A stretch of 64,000 nucleotides of DNA from BD1-7 clade bacterium (GCA_902705865.1 CACSIO010000056.1:1-64000), one strand, 5' to 3'; shown: positions 10,073 to 19,545, counted from the first letter of the stretch. Numbers and translations are program-made. The notes: generated by a model not told the origin, from the letters alone.

Positions 10073-11497
10073 ATGTCAATGAAAATTGCCCCGCTACTTG
10101 TCTTTCTATTGAGCCTATTGCCTGTTCAGGCATTGGCCTCGGCGGCGTCTGCTGCCAGCACAACGCCCATGGATCTGACCACCAGTTGGGTGGGCCTTTT
10201 GGCGTTGGGTCTTTTTGCATTTGCCTATGTGCTGGTTATTTTCGAAGAGCAAATCCATTTGCGAAAATCCAAGCCAGTTATGGCTGCGGCAGGGGTGATT
10301 TGGTTACTCATTGCGATTGCGTATAACTCGATGGGCAGGGTTCACGAGGTGGACGATGCCATTCGACATAACTTCTTGGAATATGCTGAACTGTTCTTCT
10401 TCTTGTTGGTTGCCATGACCTATATAAACGCGATGATGGAGCGCAGGGTATTTGATGCGCTACGTGATTGGTTGGTGGCGCGTGGCTTCAGTTATAAAGC
10501 GATGTTTTGGATGACGGGTATTCTCGCCTTCTTTATATCTCCAGTAGCAGATAACCTCACAACCGCGTTGATTCTGTGTGCCGTTGTGTTGGCAGTCGGC
10601 GAAGGCAATACCAAGTTTATCTCCATAGCGTGTGTCAATATCGTGGTTGCCGCCAATGCAGGCGGTGCATTCAGCCCCTTCGGTGACATCACCACGTTAA
10701 TGGTATGGCAGAAGGGTGTGTTGGATTTCTGGACCTTCTTTAAACTGTTTTTGCCTTCTGTGGTTAACTTCGTGGTGCCTGCCTCAATCATGTATTTTGC
10801 GTTACCTGAGGGGACGCCAACCCACGATCCATCCGCGGGCGAAACCAAAGTTCGCTACGGTGGCTTGGTAATTGTTGGTTTGTTCTTGGCAACCATTGTG
10901 ACGGCTGTTTTGTTCCATAGCTTGCTTCATATTCCGCCGGTGTTCGGCATGATGACAGGCTTGGCGTACTTGAATCTGTACGCCTTTTACTTGCGTAAAG
11001 TAGAGCACATGAAAGGTGATAATATTCTTGCGCCACCGGGTGTTAATGCTGAGGCTGAAAAGTTTGATGTGTTTGAAAAAATCGCTAAATCCGAGTGGGA
11101 TACTTTGTTCTTCTTCTATGGCGTTATCATGTCGGTTGGAGGATTAGGGTTTATTGGCTACCTTGGTGTGACATCGGAATTCATGTACGGCCAGATGGGT
11201 GCAACCTATGCGAACGTATTAGTGGGTATTTTGTCGGCTATCGTTGATAACATTCCCGTGATGTTTGCGGTATTGACCATGAATCCGAGCATGAGTGAAG
11301 CGCAATGGTTGTTGGTGACATTAACGGCAGGAGTTGGTGGTAGCTTGCTATCTATCGGTTCTGCTGCGGGCGTAGCCTTGATGGGGCAGGCGCGTGGTTA
11401 CTATACGTTTTTCTCCCACCTGAAGTGGGCGCCGGTGATTGCGCTTGGTTACGCGGCAAGCATCTTTGTGCACTGCTGGATGTCCGGAATTATGTGA
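10073..11497 (+). CDS. nhaD: Na+/H+ antiporter, NhaD family
   Basis: A 474-residue inner-membrane protein with about a dozen hydrophobic segments. It starts with a signal-like stretch (IAPLLVFLLSLLPVQALA) and then follows the NhaD pattern: VIFEEQIHLRKSKP, FFLLVAMTYINAMMERRVFDALR, ISPVADNLTTALI, NAGGAFSPFGDITTLMVW and SAIVDNIPVMFA. The repeated Asp/Asn-containing segments (PVADNLT, IVDNIP) are the half-helix motifs of the ion-transporter superfamily. It exchanges Na+ or Li+ for H+, typical of marine or halotolerant bacteria. It is single-gene, with a terminator 20 bases after the stop. An alternative ATG lies at 10079. Confidence 0.92.
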   Translation: MSMKIAPLLVFLLSLLPVQALASAASAASTTPMDLTTSWVGLLALGLFAFAYVLVIFEEQIHLRKSKPVMAAAGVIWLLIAIAYNSMGRVHEVDDAIRHNFLEYAELFFFLLVAMTYINAMMERRVFDALRDWLVARGFSYKAMFWMTGILAFFISPVADNLTTALILCAVVLAVGEGNTKFISIACVNIVVAANAGGAFSPFGDITTLMVWQKGVLDFWTFFKLFLPSVVNFVVPASIMYFALPEGTPTHDPSAGETKVRYGGLVIVGLFLATIVTAVLFHSLLHIPPVFGMMTGLAYLNLYAFYLRKVEHMKGDNILAPPGVNAEAEKFDVFEKIAKSEWDTLFFFYGVIMSVGGLGFIGYLGVTSEFMYGQMGATYANVLVGILSAIVDNIPVMFAVLTMNPSMSEAQWLLVTLTAGVGGSLLSIGSAAGVALMGQARGYYTFFSHLKWAPVIALGYAASIFVHCWMSGIM

Positions 11498-11516
11498 TAT
11501 CGTTGTTGTGTTATTG

Positions 11517-11542
11517 AGGCCATCGTTTGATGGCCTTTTTTG
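11517..11542 (+). terminator. Rho-independent terminator after nhaD
   Basis: AGGCCATC, loop GTTT, GATGGCCT followed by a T-run. It lies 20 bases after the nhaD stop codon. Confidence 0.85.
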
Positions 11543-11612
11543 TGCCTGAAAATAACTCAGATGAAAGTTGTTAGATGCCAAAGTTTGTCTACGATCAAAC
11601 GAACTGTGACTG

Positions 11613-11642
11613 TGATAATAATTTAATTGATAATAATTTGCA
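11613..11642 (+). promoter_or_regulatory. Two tandem Fur-box-like sites
   Basis: TGATAATAATTTAAT at 11613-11627 and TGATAATAATTTGCA at 11628-11642 each contain a perfect left half (TGATAAT) of the 7-1-7 Fur consensus and a partial right half. The two follow each other with a 15-base step. They are 60-90 bases upstream of the DUF4856 lipoprotein start. Iron-dependent repression of the whole 11704-17779 locus is the inference, and it fits the imelysin and FecA-like gene products. Confidence 0.6.
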
Positions 11643-11703
11643 TTTAGAGTAAGGTTTGCGGCAATTAAAAACTGCATACCCGAGAACCGATTAGGGGAAA
11701 AAC

Positions 11704-13284
11704 ATGGATAAGAAAATTTGGCTACTGTCTACCGTTATTGCTGCAACTGCACTGACAGCGTGTAGTGGTGATGATAACGATTCTAATGGTGGTACACCTT
11801 CAACTGGGGGTGATGAATCGAAAACACCTGCTGAAATCTTAGCTGACCTGAATGTAACAGCACCAGAAACCTACGCGTTTGCAAGTAAGCTTGCTAACGG
11901 CAGCTCTGTAAGTTACAGCGGCCAAACAGCACGCCAAGTACTTATTTCTGATCTGGCTGATGCCGTTGGCGCGTTGCAGGTTGCCAGTGCTGAAACTGCC
12001 GACGATATCGAAGAAGACTTACAGTTTTTCATCAAAGGTGATGATATTGATACAACTGAACACGGCTTTACCCTAGATGGTGAAACAGTGATTCCTGGGC
12101 CAACGTACGCGGATATCTCCAGCGGCAAAAATCTGATTGGTAAAATTGCTGGTGGTTATCTTTTGGAAAATAATACGACTGCTGGCGAAGCAACCCGCTG
12201 GGCTAACGCAAACGGCGAGTTTGGCGCTAGTGGCCGTTTCTATGGTTGGGAAGACGCTTCAGCAACTATTAATCGCCCAATCGATTTGCTAAACCTGTTT
12301 GTACGTCGTGCAGCTGAAGGTTCTGAAGGTAACGGCTTTGCTATTAATGGTGGAGCGATTGATGTTGATGTTGCTTATCTTGATAAATACGGCCGTGATT
12401 ATAAGCAGCTGGTTCAAAAGTTTGCTTTAGGTGCTGTTGCATTCTCGCAGGGAACCTCTGACTACTTGTCTCCTCGTTTTGAGTTTGAAAACGTATATGA
12501 ATCAGGCGACAAATATACGACTGCAGAGCATCACTGGGATGAAGGCTTCGGTTACTTTGGTGCTGCTCGAAACTATAGCCGATATACCGATGACGAAATT
12601 GCCGGTAAAGGTGGTCGTGACGGTTGGGCAAAAGGTTATAACGACTTTGATACATCTGATGGTGGTATTGACCTTGGTAGCGAAATCAATCTAGCTAATT
12701 CCACGAATTGTGCCAAACGTGACCGTGGCGCCACTGATGCGACAAACTTTACCAAAGAAGTGTTTGATGCGTTCTTAGCTGGTCGTGCCATCTTGAGTGA
12801 AGCAGCATCGAGAGCAACACTGATCGATACTGATGCGGCGAATAACGGTGCAATCGCACTGACTACTGCTGAGTTGGCTGCACTGAATGAGCTATCAGAA
12901 ATCGCTTCTGTTACTTGGGAAAAATGTGTTGCCGCAACCGTTGTTCACTATATCAACGATGTTACCGGTGATATGGATAACTTCGATAACGGTCAATATG
13001 CTGATCTGGCAAATTTCACTGACCTGGCTAAGCACTGGAGTGAGATGAAGGGTTTCGCTTTGGGTCTGCAGTTTAACCGTTACTCTCCATTCAACGAAAA
13101 CGCTGCAAGTGTCGACAAGCTGGAAGAAATTCTTGCCTTGATGGGTGATGCACCGGTTTTGGCCGATGGTAAGCAGATTGAAGCACAAGTAGGTGTTGAT
13201 GCTTATAAGACAGACTTGTTGAAAGCACGTAGCATGCTTCAAGATGCTTATGAGTTTAGCCAAGCAAATGTAGAAAACTGGTAA
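11704..13284 (+). CDS. DUF4856 family lipoprotein
   Basis: A 526-residue exported lipoprotein. The signal peptide ends in the lipobox LTAC with Cys20, followed by an acidic, Gly/Ser-rich linker (about residues 21-40). The mature part starts with PETYAFASKLANGSSVSYSG, the signature opening of the DUF4856 family. The biochemical function of that family is unknown to me. It is the first gene of a locus with imelysin, a FecA-like receptor and a membrane hydroxylase, with Fur-like boxes upstream, so a surface or periplasmic role in iron or other metal capture is likely. A hairpin after the stop may make it more abundant than the downstream products. The RBS is AGGGGAAAAAC before the ATG. Confidence 0.75.
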   Translation: MDKKIWLLSTVIAATALTACSGDDNDSNGGTPSTGGDESKTPAEILADLNVTAPETYAFASKLANGSSVSYSGQTARQVLISDLADAVGALQVASAETADDIEEDLQFFIKGDDIDTTEHGFTLDGETVIPGPTYADISSGKNLIGKIAGGYLLENNTTAGEATRWANANGEFGASGRFYGWEDASATINRPIDLLNLFVRRAAEGSEGNGFAINGGAIDVDVAYLDKYGRDYKQLVQKFALGAVAFSQGTSDYLSPRFEFENVYESGDKYTTAEHHWDEGFGYFGAARNYSRYTDDEIAGKGGRDGWAKGYNDFDTSDGGIDLGSEINLANSTNCAKRDRGATDATNFTKEVFDAFLAGRAILSEAASRATLIDTDAANNGAIALTTAELAALNELSEIASVTWEKCVAATVVHYINDVTGDMDNFDNGQYADLANFTDLAKHWSEMKGFALGLQFNRYSPFNENAASVDKLEEILALMGDAPVLADGKQIEAQVGVDAYKTDLLKARSMLQDAYEFSQANVENW

Positions 13285-13315
13285 TACGCTTGTAAGCCAG
13301 TCTGAACCCTCAAGG

Positions 13316-13343
13316 AAGCGGGCCATTGTGTGCCCGCTTTTGT
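13316..13343 (+). terminator. Hairpin terminator or attenuator between the DUF4856 and imelysin genes
   Basis: AAGCGGGC, loop CATTGTGT, GCCCGCTT then TTG forms an 8-base-pair GC-rich stem with a short T-run. It lies in the 80-base gap after the DUF4856 gene. Partial read-through would lower expression of the imelysin and receptor genes relative to the lipoprotein. Confidence 0.65.
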
Positions 13344-13364
13344 TGTCTTCAGAGAACCGGAAAT

Positions 13365-14585
13365 ATGCAGAATAAATACGTTAAGTCAGCGGCACTAACT
13401 GCCGGACTGTTGCTCGTTGGTTGTGTCAATAATGATGGCAGCCCATCTTATCAAACCGATACACTTGATCTTACTGCCAACTTTACCGACAACGTATTGT
13501 TGCCGCAGTACCGTGACTTCAGTACGCAGTCTGCGGCTCTAGTTTCTTCTTTAAACACCTATTGTGCCGCTATCGGCACAGCAAGTGAATCTGCGGAAAA
13601 TCAGCAGGCTACAGCGCAATGGCGCGATACAATGGCTAGCTGGCAACAAGCGGAGGCTTATCTTGTCGGCCCCGTTGCTGCAAACAGCAACAACATTCGT
13701 AACCGTATCAATGTGTTTGCTGATAGCGCGGTGATTAATTCCTGCCGCATTGACCGCACCACGCTTGAGGTTGCTGACGACGCAGCGTCTGTTGATATTT
13801 CTGCCCTGAGTAACAATCAGCGCGGGTTAGGTGGTATTGAATACCTCCTATTCAATAACAGCACAGAATTTACTTGTTCTGGTGATGTACCTGCTGCATG
13901 GACTGAACTCACAACCGATGAGTTGACCACTGCGCGCTGCCAACAAGCGCAAAAAATTGCGTCTCATATCACCGGTTTGGCTGATGACCTGATCACAGCA
14001 TGGGAACCGGAGCAAGATAACTATCGTTCGACATTTATTAACCCAAGTGTCGGCGGCACGCAGACTAAAGCATTGTCAGATTCGTTGTTTTACCTTGATG
14101 CCAATGTGAAAGATTCAAAACTTCGTTTACCTCTCGGTATTCGCAGTGATTCAGGCACTAATTGTGGCGTAAACGCCTGCCCCGATGCTGTGGAGTATGG
14201 CTATAGTGAAGCCTCGTTGCTGGCTGTTCGAAACAACCTAGTTGGATTTAAAGCGGTATTTACCGGCAACGGCGGTTACAGCTTTGATGACATTATGATT
14301 GAGCAGGGCCATAAAGATGTTGCTGATTTGTATGTGCAATTGGTCGATGAAGCGATTGCGCTGATTGACTTGCCTCAGGATGCACTGAAAGAACAGGCAA
14401 CGGTGTTAGTCAATGAGCCACTGGGTAGTTGTTCGAATTTGGCAGCATCTTCTGCAACCGTTACTGAGCTGAAAGCCTGTTTGTTATACGGGAAAGTCAA
14501 AAGCTTGACGGACGAACTCAAGACCAGCTTTGTTGCGATCGTAGATCTGGATATCCCTGATCGCGTGCAATCAGACAACGACTAA
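13365..14585 (+). CDS. Imelysin family lipoprotein (M75-like)
   Basis: A 406-residue protein starting MQNKYVKSAALTAGLLLVGC, with a lipobox Cys20. The start at 13365 is chosen over the upstream in-frame GTG because the signal peptide begins there. Residues 40-160 follow the imelysin pattern (TDNVLLPQYRDF, then AQWRDTMASWQQAEAYLVGP). The family motif GxHxxE appears as GLGGIEYLLF, so Glu159 is kept but the expected His is Gly156. Imelysin proteins are periplasmic or surface proteins tied to iron uptake; peptidase activity is doubtful in the family. The neighbours (DUF4856 lipoprotein before, FecA-like receptor after) support a role in metal or metal-chelate acquisition. Confidence 0.82.
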   Translation: MQNKYVKSAALTAGLLLVGCVNNDGSPSYQTDTLDLTANFTDNVLLPQYRDFSTQSAALVSSLNTYCAAIGTASESAENQQATAQWRDTMASWQQAEAYLVGPVAANSNNIRNRINVFADSAVINSCRIDRTTLEVADDAASVDISALSNNQRGLGGIEYLLFNNSTEFTCSGDVPAAWTELTTDELTTARCQQAQKIASHITGLADDLITAWEPEQDNYRSTFINPSVGGTQTKALSDSLFYLDANVKDSKLRLPLGIRSDSGTNCGVNACPDAVEYGYSEASLLAVRNNLVGFKAVFTGNGGYSFDDIMIEQGHKDVADLYVQLVDEAIALIDLPQDALKEQATVLVNEPLGSCSNLAASSATVTELKACLLYGKVKSLTDELKTSFVAIVDLDIPDRVQSDND

Positions 14586-14624
14586 TAGCAACGCCGCTAT
14601 TGTGCTTTTGAGAAGACATAAATC

Positions 14625-16826
14625 ATGAAAAAATTATTGATCACGCTGGCGGCGGCGACCTCTGTGGTTGCTGTTGCCCAAGAAAATGAAGAAGCCCCGA
14701 AAGCTGATAACAGCGTTCTTGAAGAGACGCTGATTATTGGTTCTAAAGACGATGTTAAAGCACTGACCGGTTCGGCTTCGGTACTTGATCGTACTGATCT
14801 GGAAGCCTTTAACTACACCGATCTTGAACGGGTACTCACCGCTGTTCCGGGTGTTTATATCCGTAACGAAGATGGCTTTGGCTTGCGCCCTAATATCGCC
14901 ATTCGTGGTGTTACTTCTGATCGCAGTCAGAAGATCACCATCATGGAAGACGGCATTCTGATTACGCCCGCGCCATACTCTGCGCCAGCGGCATACTACA
15001 TTCCGAATGTTAACCGAATGAACAGTGTTGAAGTGTTTAAAGGCCCTGCAAGTATTGAGTATGGCCCTAACACCGTTGGTGGTGCTATTAACTTGGCAAC
15101 GCGCCCAATACCAGCCGATGAGGCGGGTGATTTCTCAGCGACTTATGGCAGTTATAATTTCCAGAAGTACAACGCTTACTACGGTAAATCCTACGATAAT
15201 TTTGGCTGGGCTGTTGATGCGTTGCGTTACAGCTCGGATGGCTTTAAAGAACTAGACGGCGGTGGCAATACCGGTTTTGTGCGTAATGATATTAACCTGA
15301 AGTTTATGGTGAAGTCAGACGACGATGCGAAGTATCCCCAGCGTTTAACCCTGAAACTGGGTTATGCAGACGAAGACGCTGATGAAACGTACCTGGGTTT
15401 ATCTGATGAGGATTTCGATAAAAATCCGCTGCGCCGTTACCGCAGCAGCCAGTTAGATCATTTCGAATCTAAACACTATCAAACACATGCTCTGCACACG
15501 GTTAAATTTGCGGATGAGCTGAAGCTGGTATCTAAGGCATATTTCAATCGTTTTGATCGGACTTGGTTTCGTTTAGCTGGGTTTGGCGGTGATGCGCCAG
15601 CGTTGTCGGATATTCTTGCGGATACGAATCGATTTAGCCGTGAATATCAATTGCTTACAGGGCAGCGTAATTCAGATCCGAGTAACGAAGAAGATACCTT
15701 TGTGTTAACCAATAATGACCGCGAATACGGCTCTCAAGGGTTCGAGAGTAAACTAACCGCGATCATGCAGACGGGTGATATCGAACATCAATTGGTTAGT
15801 GGTTTTCGCTATCACAATGACTATGTTCGTCGAGATCAGCCGACATTCGGTTATCTGATGGTTAATGGTCGTTTGGTTGCTGATGGTGATGGCAAACGCG
15901 CGGGCGAAGGTTCTGACAACCGCGCCGAGTCAGATGCCGTAGCTTTGTATATCAACGACACGATGACGATCGGCGATTGGACGCTAAACGTTGGCTCGCG
16001 TTTTGAATATATCGACGGCAAGTTTACTAACTTTCAAGACGGCACAAAAAGCTCCAGAACAACCGCTGTTGCGATTCCGGGTATAGGTACCTTGTATCAA
16101 GTCACGGAAGAACTGAGCTTGCTTGCTGGCATCAATAAAGGCTTTTCGCCTGCAGGCCCAGCGTCTGATGAAAGCGTAAACCCGGAAGAGAGCGTGAACT
16201 ACGAATACGGTGGTCGCTATTCTGCTGACGGTTTTGATGCCTCCTTGATCGGCTTTTTCTCCGACTACAGCAATTTGATTGGTCGCTGTCGCGCCAGTGA
16301 CCCAGGTTGCGATTTGGGTGATGAGTTTAATGGTGGCAGCGTTCAGATTGCTGGTCTTGAAGCCGAAGCCAGTTACATCTTTGATTTCGATGGCATTCTG
16401 TGGCCGATGAGCCTGACGTACACGTACACGGAATCTGCGTTTCAGTCGTCATTTGAGTCTACATTCTCACAATGGGGTAATGTTGATAAAGGCGATGAGC
16501 TTCCTTACTTGCCCAATAATCAGCTTCGTTTTGAAACCGGTTTAAACGGTACTCATTGGGATGTGTTTATGTCGGTCAACTATGTTGGCGAGATGCGTGA
16601 AGTGGCGGGGCAATCAGGTTCTGCTGATACCGGCGCATTTACGGAGAAACTGAAACCGTTAACCACCGTTGATTTGTCAGCCAGTTACTTTATTACAGAC
16701 AACTGGCGTGTGCAGATGGCGCTCGACAATGTATTCAATGCTGAGCAAATTGTTTCTCGTCGTCCGTTTGGCGGTCGTCCGAACAAGCCATTTACGGCAT
16801 CGGCGACTGTCGGTTACCGTTTCTAA
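14625..16826 (+). CDS. TonB-dependent outer-membrane receptor, FecA-like
   Basis: A 733-residue protein with a cleavable signal peptide (MKKLLITLAAATSVVAVA), a likely TonB box (EETLIIG, about residues 33-39) and a plug domain (DLERVLTAVPGVYIRNEDG; PNIAIRGV; VEVFKGPASIEYGPNTVGGAINL). A 22-strand barrel follows, ending FTASATVGYRF with the terminal aromatic residue needed for outer-membrane assembly. It imports a ligand across the outer membrane using TonB energy. The plug is closest to the ferric-dicitrate group in pattern, but the ligand cannot be read from sequence. No FecR/FecI signalling pair is present and the protein has no N-terminal signalling domain. It lies 39 bases after imelysin and 5 bases before the hydroxylase. 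Confidence 0.9.
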   Translation: MKKLLITLAAATSVVAVAQENEEAPKADNSVLEETLIIGSKDDVKALTGSASVLDRTDLEAFNYTDLERVLTAVPGVYIRNEDGFGLRPNIAIRGVTSDRSQKITIMEDGILITPAPYSAPAAYYIPNVNRMNSVEVFKGPASIEYGPNTVGGAINLATRPIPADEAGDFSATYGSYNFQKYNAYYGKSYDNFGWAVDALRYSSDGFKELDGGGNTGFVRNDINLKFMVKSDDDAKYPQRLTLKLGYADEDADETYLGLSDEDFDKNPLRRYRSSQLDHFESKHYQTHALHTVKFADELKLVSKAYFNRFDRTWFRLAGFGGDAPALSDILADTNRFSREYQLLTGQRNSDPSNEEDTFVLTNNDREYGSQGFESKLTAIMQTGDIEHQLVSGFRYHNDYVRRDQPTFGYLMVNGRLVADGDGKRAGEGSDNRAESDAVALYINDTMTIGDWTLNVGSRFEYIDGKFTNFQDGTKSSRTTAVAIPGIGTLYQVTEELSLLAGINKGFSPAGPASDESVNPEESVNYEYGGRYSADGFDASLIGFFSDYSNLIGRCRASDPGCDLGDEFNGGSVQIAGLEAEASYIFDFDGILWPMSLTYTYTESAFQSSFESTFSQWGNVDKGDELPYLPNNQLRFETGLNGTHWDVFMSVNYVGEMREVAGQSGSADTGAFTEKLKPLTTVDLSASYFITDNWRVQMALDNVFNAEQIVSRRPFGGRPNKPFTASATVGYRF

Positions 16827-16831
16827 TAGCA

Positions 16832-17779
16832 ATGGAATGGTTGGCGGATCTGCCTGTTTGGGCGCAGATACAGCAGGCGCTGGTTGCGCCTGTTGCTGCC
16901 ATTCAACAGCCGGAAAAACGCCTGTTTTCCGGTTTTCTGTTTTCTTCTTTGGTGATGATTGTGATTTGGTTGGCGGTTCAAGGCCGATTGAATCCGCATG
17001 AATTACGTCGTTTACTGTTAAACAAGCGTTACTGGTTTCACCCGTCATCATGGCGAGATATTTGGTGTGTGTTTATCAATGCGGTTATCCGCGTTGTGTT
17101 TATCGCGCCGATACTGGCGTCACACCTGGCGGGCATCATCTTCGTATCGCGTACGCTGCAGCATTTTTTCTCCGATAGTCCTGATTTTGACGTTTCACCG
17201 GCCCTGGTTATTGCAGGTCTCTCAATTGTGTTTTTTGTTATCGAGGATGCCAGCCGTTTCTGTTTGCATTTTTGTATGCATAAAGTGCCTTGGTTGTGGC
17301 AAATACATAAAACCCATCACAGTGCAGAAGTGCTTACACCGCTAACGTTGTATCGATCACACCCGCTAGAGATGATGCTCTACCAAGTGCGGCAACTGTT
17401 GGTGTTCTCTTTGGTTGGTGGCTGTTTTTTATGGTTGTTTGGGCGGGGCATTAGTACCTGGTCCATTCTTGGCGTTGATGCATTGGGTTTTGCGTTTAAT
17501 CTGTTAGGGGCCAACCTTCGGCATTCACATATCTGGATCGGCTTTGGCAGGTTAGAGCGGCTGTTTATTAGCCCGGCCCAGCATCAAATTCATCACAGCG
17601 CCGATGTGCAGCATTTCGATTCAAATTTCGGCACCTGTTTGGCGTTTTGGGATCGATTGGCCGGCTCGTGGATTACTTCCGGGTCGACAGAGGTTTCGCG
17701 TTTCGGATTGGCTGGTGAGCAACAACGTTCGTTGATGAGTTTGTTTCTTTTCAAACGTGAATCTGCCTTGAAGGACTGA
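16832..17779 (+). CDS. Sterol desaturase / fatty acid hydroxylase superfamily membrane protein
   Basis: A 315-residue inner-membrane protein with 5-6 hydrophobic segments and the eight-histidine di-iron signature: HFCMH (His146, His150), HKTHH (His159, His162, His163), a His231/His233 pair, and HQIHH (His251, His254, His255). The family inserts O2-derived hydroxyls or double bonds into lipids. It begins 5 bases after the receptor stop with little RBS, suggesting coupling to the receptor gene. Its link to imelysin and a TonB receptor is unexplained; it may modify a lipid or a lipophilic metal ligand. Confidence 0.85.
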   Translation: MEWLADLPVWAQIQQALVAPVAAIQQPEKRLFSGFLFSSLVMIVIWLAVQGRLNPHELRRLLLNKRYWFHPSSWRDIWCVFINAVIRVVFIAPILASHLAGIIFVSRTLQHFFSDSPDFDVSPALVIAGLSIVFFVIEDASRFCLHFCMHKVPWLWQIHKTHHSAEVLTPLTLYRSHPLEMMLYQVRQLLVFSLVGGCFLWLFGRGISTWSILGVDALGFAFNLLGANLRHSHIWIGFGRLERLFISPAQHQIHHSADVQHFDSNFGTCLAFWDRLAGSWITSGSTEVSRFGLAGEQQRSLMSLFLFKRESALKD

Positions 17780-17952
17780 TGCAAATAACGTCGGTTGCAT
17801 TTGTTATGCCTACGGAACATGTGCTTGGCGTGCCACTCTATAATGGCGCTTCTTCACGGATTGCAGCCTCTGAGGTATCAGTTGCTGAAGACGCAAGGTA
17901 TGATGCATTTTCCGAACTGATTTAGTGCAGGCGATTCCAAAAGGAGCGGATC

Positions 17953-18318
17953 ATGATCGAAGTGATAGATGTTGAAGGTGCCAATGTGATTGGTGTGCGT
18001 GTTCAGGGCAAGATCCAGAAGGATGAAATGCTCAAAGCGCTCGATACCGTTAAAGATGCATTGGACGACATGGAAACTGTCAATATCTATGCCGAGGTTG
18101 ATGAATTCGAAGGTTTTGAAGTACAGGCATTTTTGCATGATATGCGCGTGGCTTTGCCGAATGCACTGAGATTTCGTAAAGAGGCCGTGGTTACGAATCA
18201 AGAGTCGTTGAAAAAATGGATATATTTCAGCAATCTGATTTGGCTAGGCGGCCAAGCAAAAGTATTCAGTACCGACAATCGAGATGCTGCCATTGAATGG
18301 GTTCAGCACCCGGCATAA
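17953..18318 (+). CDS. SpoIIAA-like (STAS/SEC14-type) protein
   Basis: A 121-residue cytosolic protein. It begins MIEVIDVEGANVIGVRVQGKI, followed by helix-strand repeats (YAEVDEFEGFEVQAFLHDMR) and ends in FSTDNRDAAIEWVQ. This is the pattern of the SpoIIAA-like family (PF11964), small alpha/beta proteins of unclear function related to STAS and SEC14 folds. AGGAGCGGATC before the ATG is a strong ribosome-binding site. It stands alone between the hydroxylase and hydrolase genes. Confidence 0.75.
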   Translation: MIEVIDVEGANVIGVRVQGKIQKDEMLKALDTVKDALDDMETVNIYAEVDEFEGFEVQAFLHDMRVALPNALRFRKEAVVTNQESLKKWIYFSNLIWLGGQAKVFSTDNRDAAIEWVQHPA

Positions 18319-18470
18319 GGTCGATTTTCTTATTTCATGCCCCTGTCGATGCTGTGATACGTCGTGAAAGACTGATGCATATTGGCTCAGCTTTGATCGT
18401 TTGTGTCACTGCCTGACTAATGTGTCAGTTGATACAGTTTGATGCACAAATTTACTGGTAGGGGATTCCC

Positions 18471-19385
18471 ATGATTCAAGAAACACACACGTTTCGCAGC
18501 TTGGGTTCTGGCTGTGAAGCAGATCTGTTTTTACCCAAATCTGAAGGGCAGTTTCCCATTGTTGTGATGGGACAAGGCTTAGGCTCAGAACGCCAATTCG
18601 GCGACAAAAACCTGATTGCGGCGTTAGTAGATGCCGGTATCGCAGTTTTTGCGTTTGATTATCGCGGGTTTGGGGGGAGCGAAGAGATCCTCAAGCAACC
18701 TCGGCAGATGATTGATCCGGATTGTCAGATTGAAGATTGGCAATCGGCATTAAAATATGTCGCGACGTTAACAAAAGTTGACCCTGCACGGTTGGTAATT
18801 TGGGGCTCAAGCTTTGGCGGTGGGCATGCACTAACGGTTGCCGCCGCAGCATGGGCCAAGGCATATAAAATCAAGGCGGTGGTTGCCCAAGTTCCCCATT
18901 GTGATAGTCGTAGCGCGTTTAAGCATGCGGGTCTTAAGACGGCACTGACGGGTGTTGGTAATGGGCTCAAAGACCTGTTCGGAAGCCGTTTTGGTAAAAC
19001 TCATACCGTGCCTTTGGTGTCTGCAGATGGTGATGACACATTTGCCGTGCTCAAACACCCGGGTTGGTATGATGGCTACATGCGCATTGCCGCTGACAGT
19101 ACGACGTGGCAGAACGCCATTCCGGCGGCGTCGTTGTTAAAGATTGGCACTTACAACCCTATTGATACGGTTGAGCAGATAAATTGCCCAGTGTTAATCG
19201 TGTACGGTAAGAATGACCCCGGTGTGCTTCCCTCAGATGTTGAACGTGCCGCAGATATGATCACGCATGTTGAGCGTTTCTGTTTTGATGGTGACCATTT
19301 TGATGTGTATGACGGAGGCCCTTTAAACGCAGTAGCTATCGAGCGGGAAGTGAGTTTTATCAGTCGCTATCTGCTTGAGAATTAA
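18471..19385 (+). CDS. Alpha/beta hydrolase
   Basis: A 304-residue soluble enzyme with the alpha/beta hydrolase fold. The nucleophile elbow is GSSFGG with Ser114, the acid is probably the Asp in YGKNDPG (about residue 253), and the base the His in FDGDHFDVYDG. The oxyanion strand is IVVMGQGLGSE. The DYRGFGGSE segment matches the DUF1100/dienelactone-like esterase branch. The substrate is unknown. It is transcribed alone with a terminator 30 bases downstream; the P450 gene follows on the same strand after a long regulatory region. Confidence 0.82.
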   Translation: MIQETHTFRSLGSGCEADLFLPKSEGQFPIVVMGQGLGSERQFGDKNLIAALVDAGIAVFAFDYRGFGGSEEILKQPRQMIDPDCQIEDWQSALKYVATLTKVDPARLVIWGSSFGGGHALTVAAAAWAKAYKIKAVVAQVPHCDSRSAFKHAGLKTALTGVGNGLKDLFGSRFGKTHTVPLVSADGDDTFAVLKHPGWYDGYMRIAADSTTWQNAIPAASLLKIGTYNPIDTVEQINCPVLIVYGKNDPGVLPSDVERAADMITHVERFCFDGDHFDVYDGGPLNAVAIEREVSFISRYLLEN

Positions 19386-19417
19386 ACGTATCGAGTACGA
19401 TTGTAATCGTTAATTTG

Positions 19418-19440
19418 AAAGCGGCTTAGGCCGCTTTTTT
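19418..19440 (+). terminator. Rho-independent terminator after the alpha/beta hydrolase
   Basis: AAAGCGGC, loop TTAG, GCCGCTTT plus T-run, 32 bases after the hydrolase stop. Confidence 0.85.
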
Positions 19441-19545
19441 GCGTTTTTAAGCTCTCTTAGTTTGATATGTTTAGCTGGTGTTTTGACTGATATATATCGT
19501 TATTTTAGGGGAGTGCTTAGGTAGCAAATATATTCTGCTTCTGAG

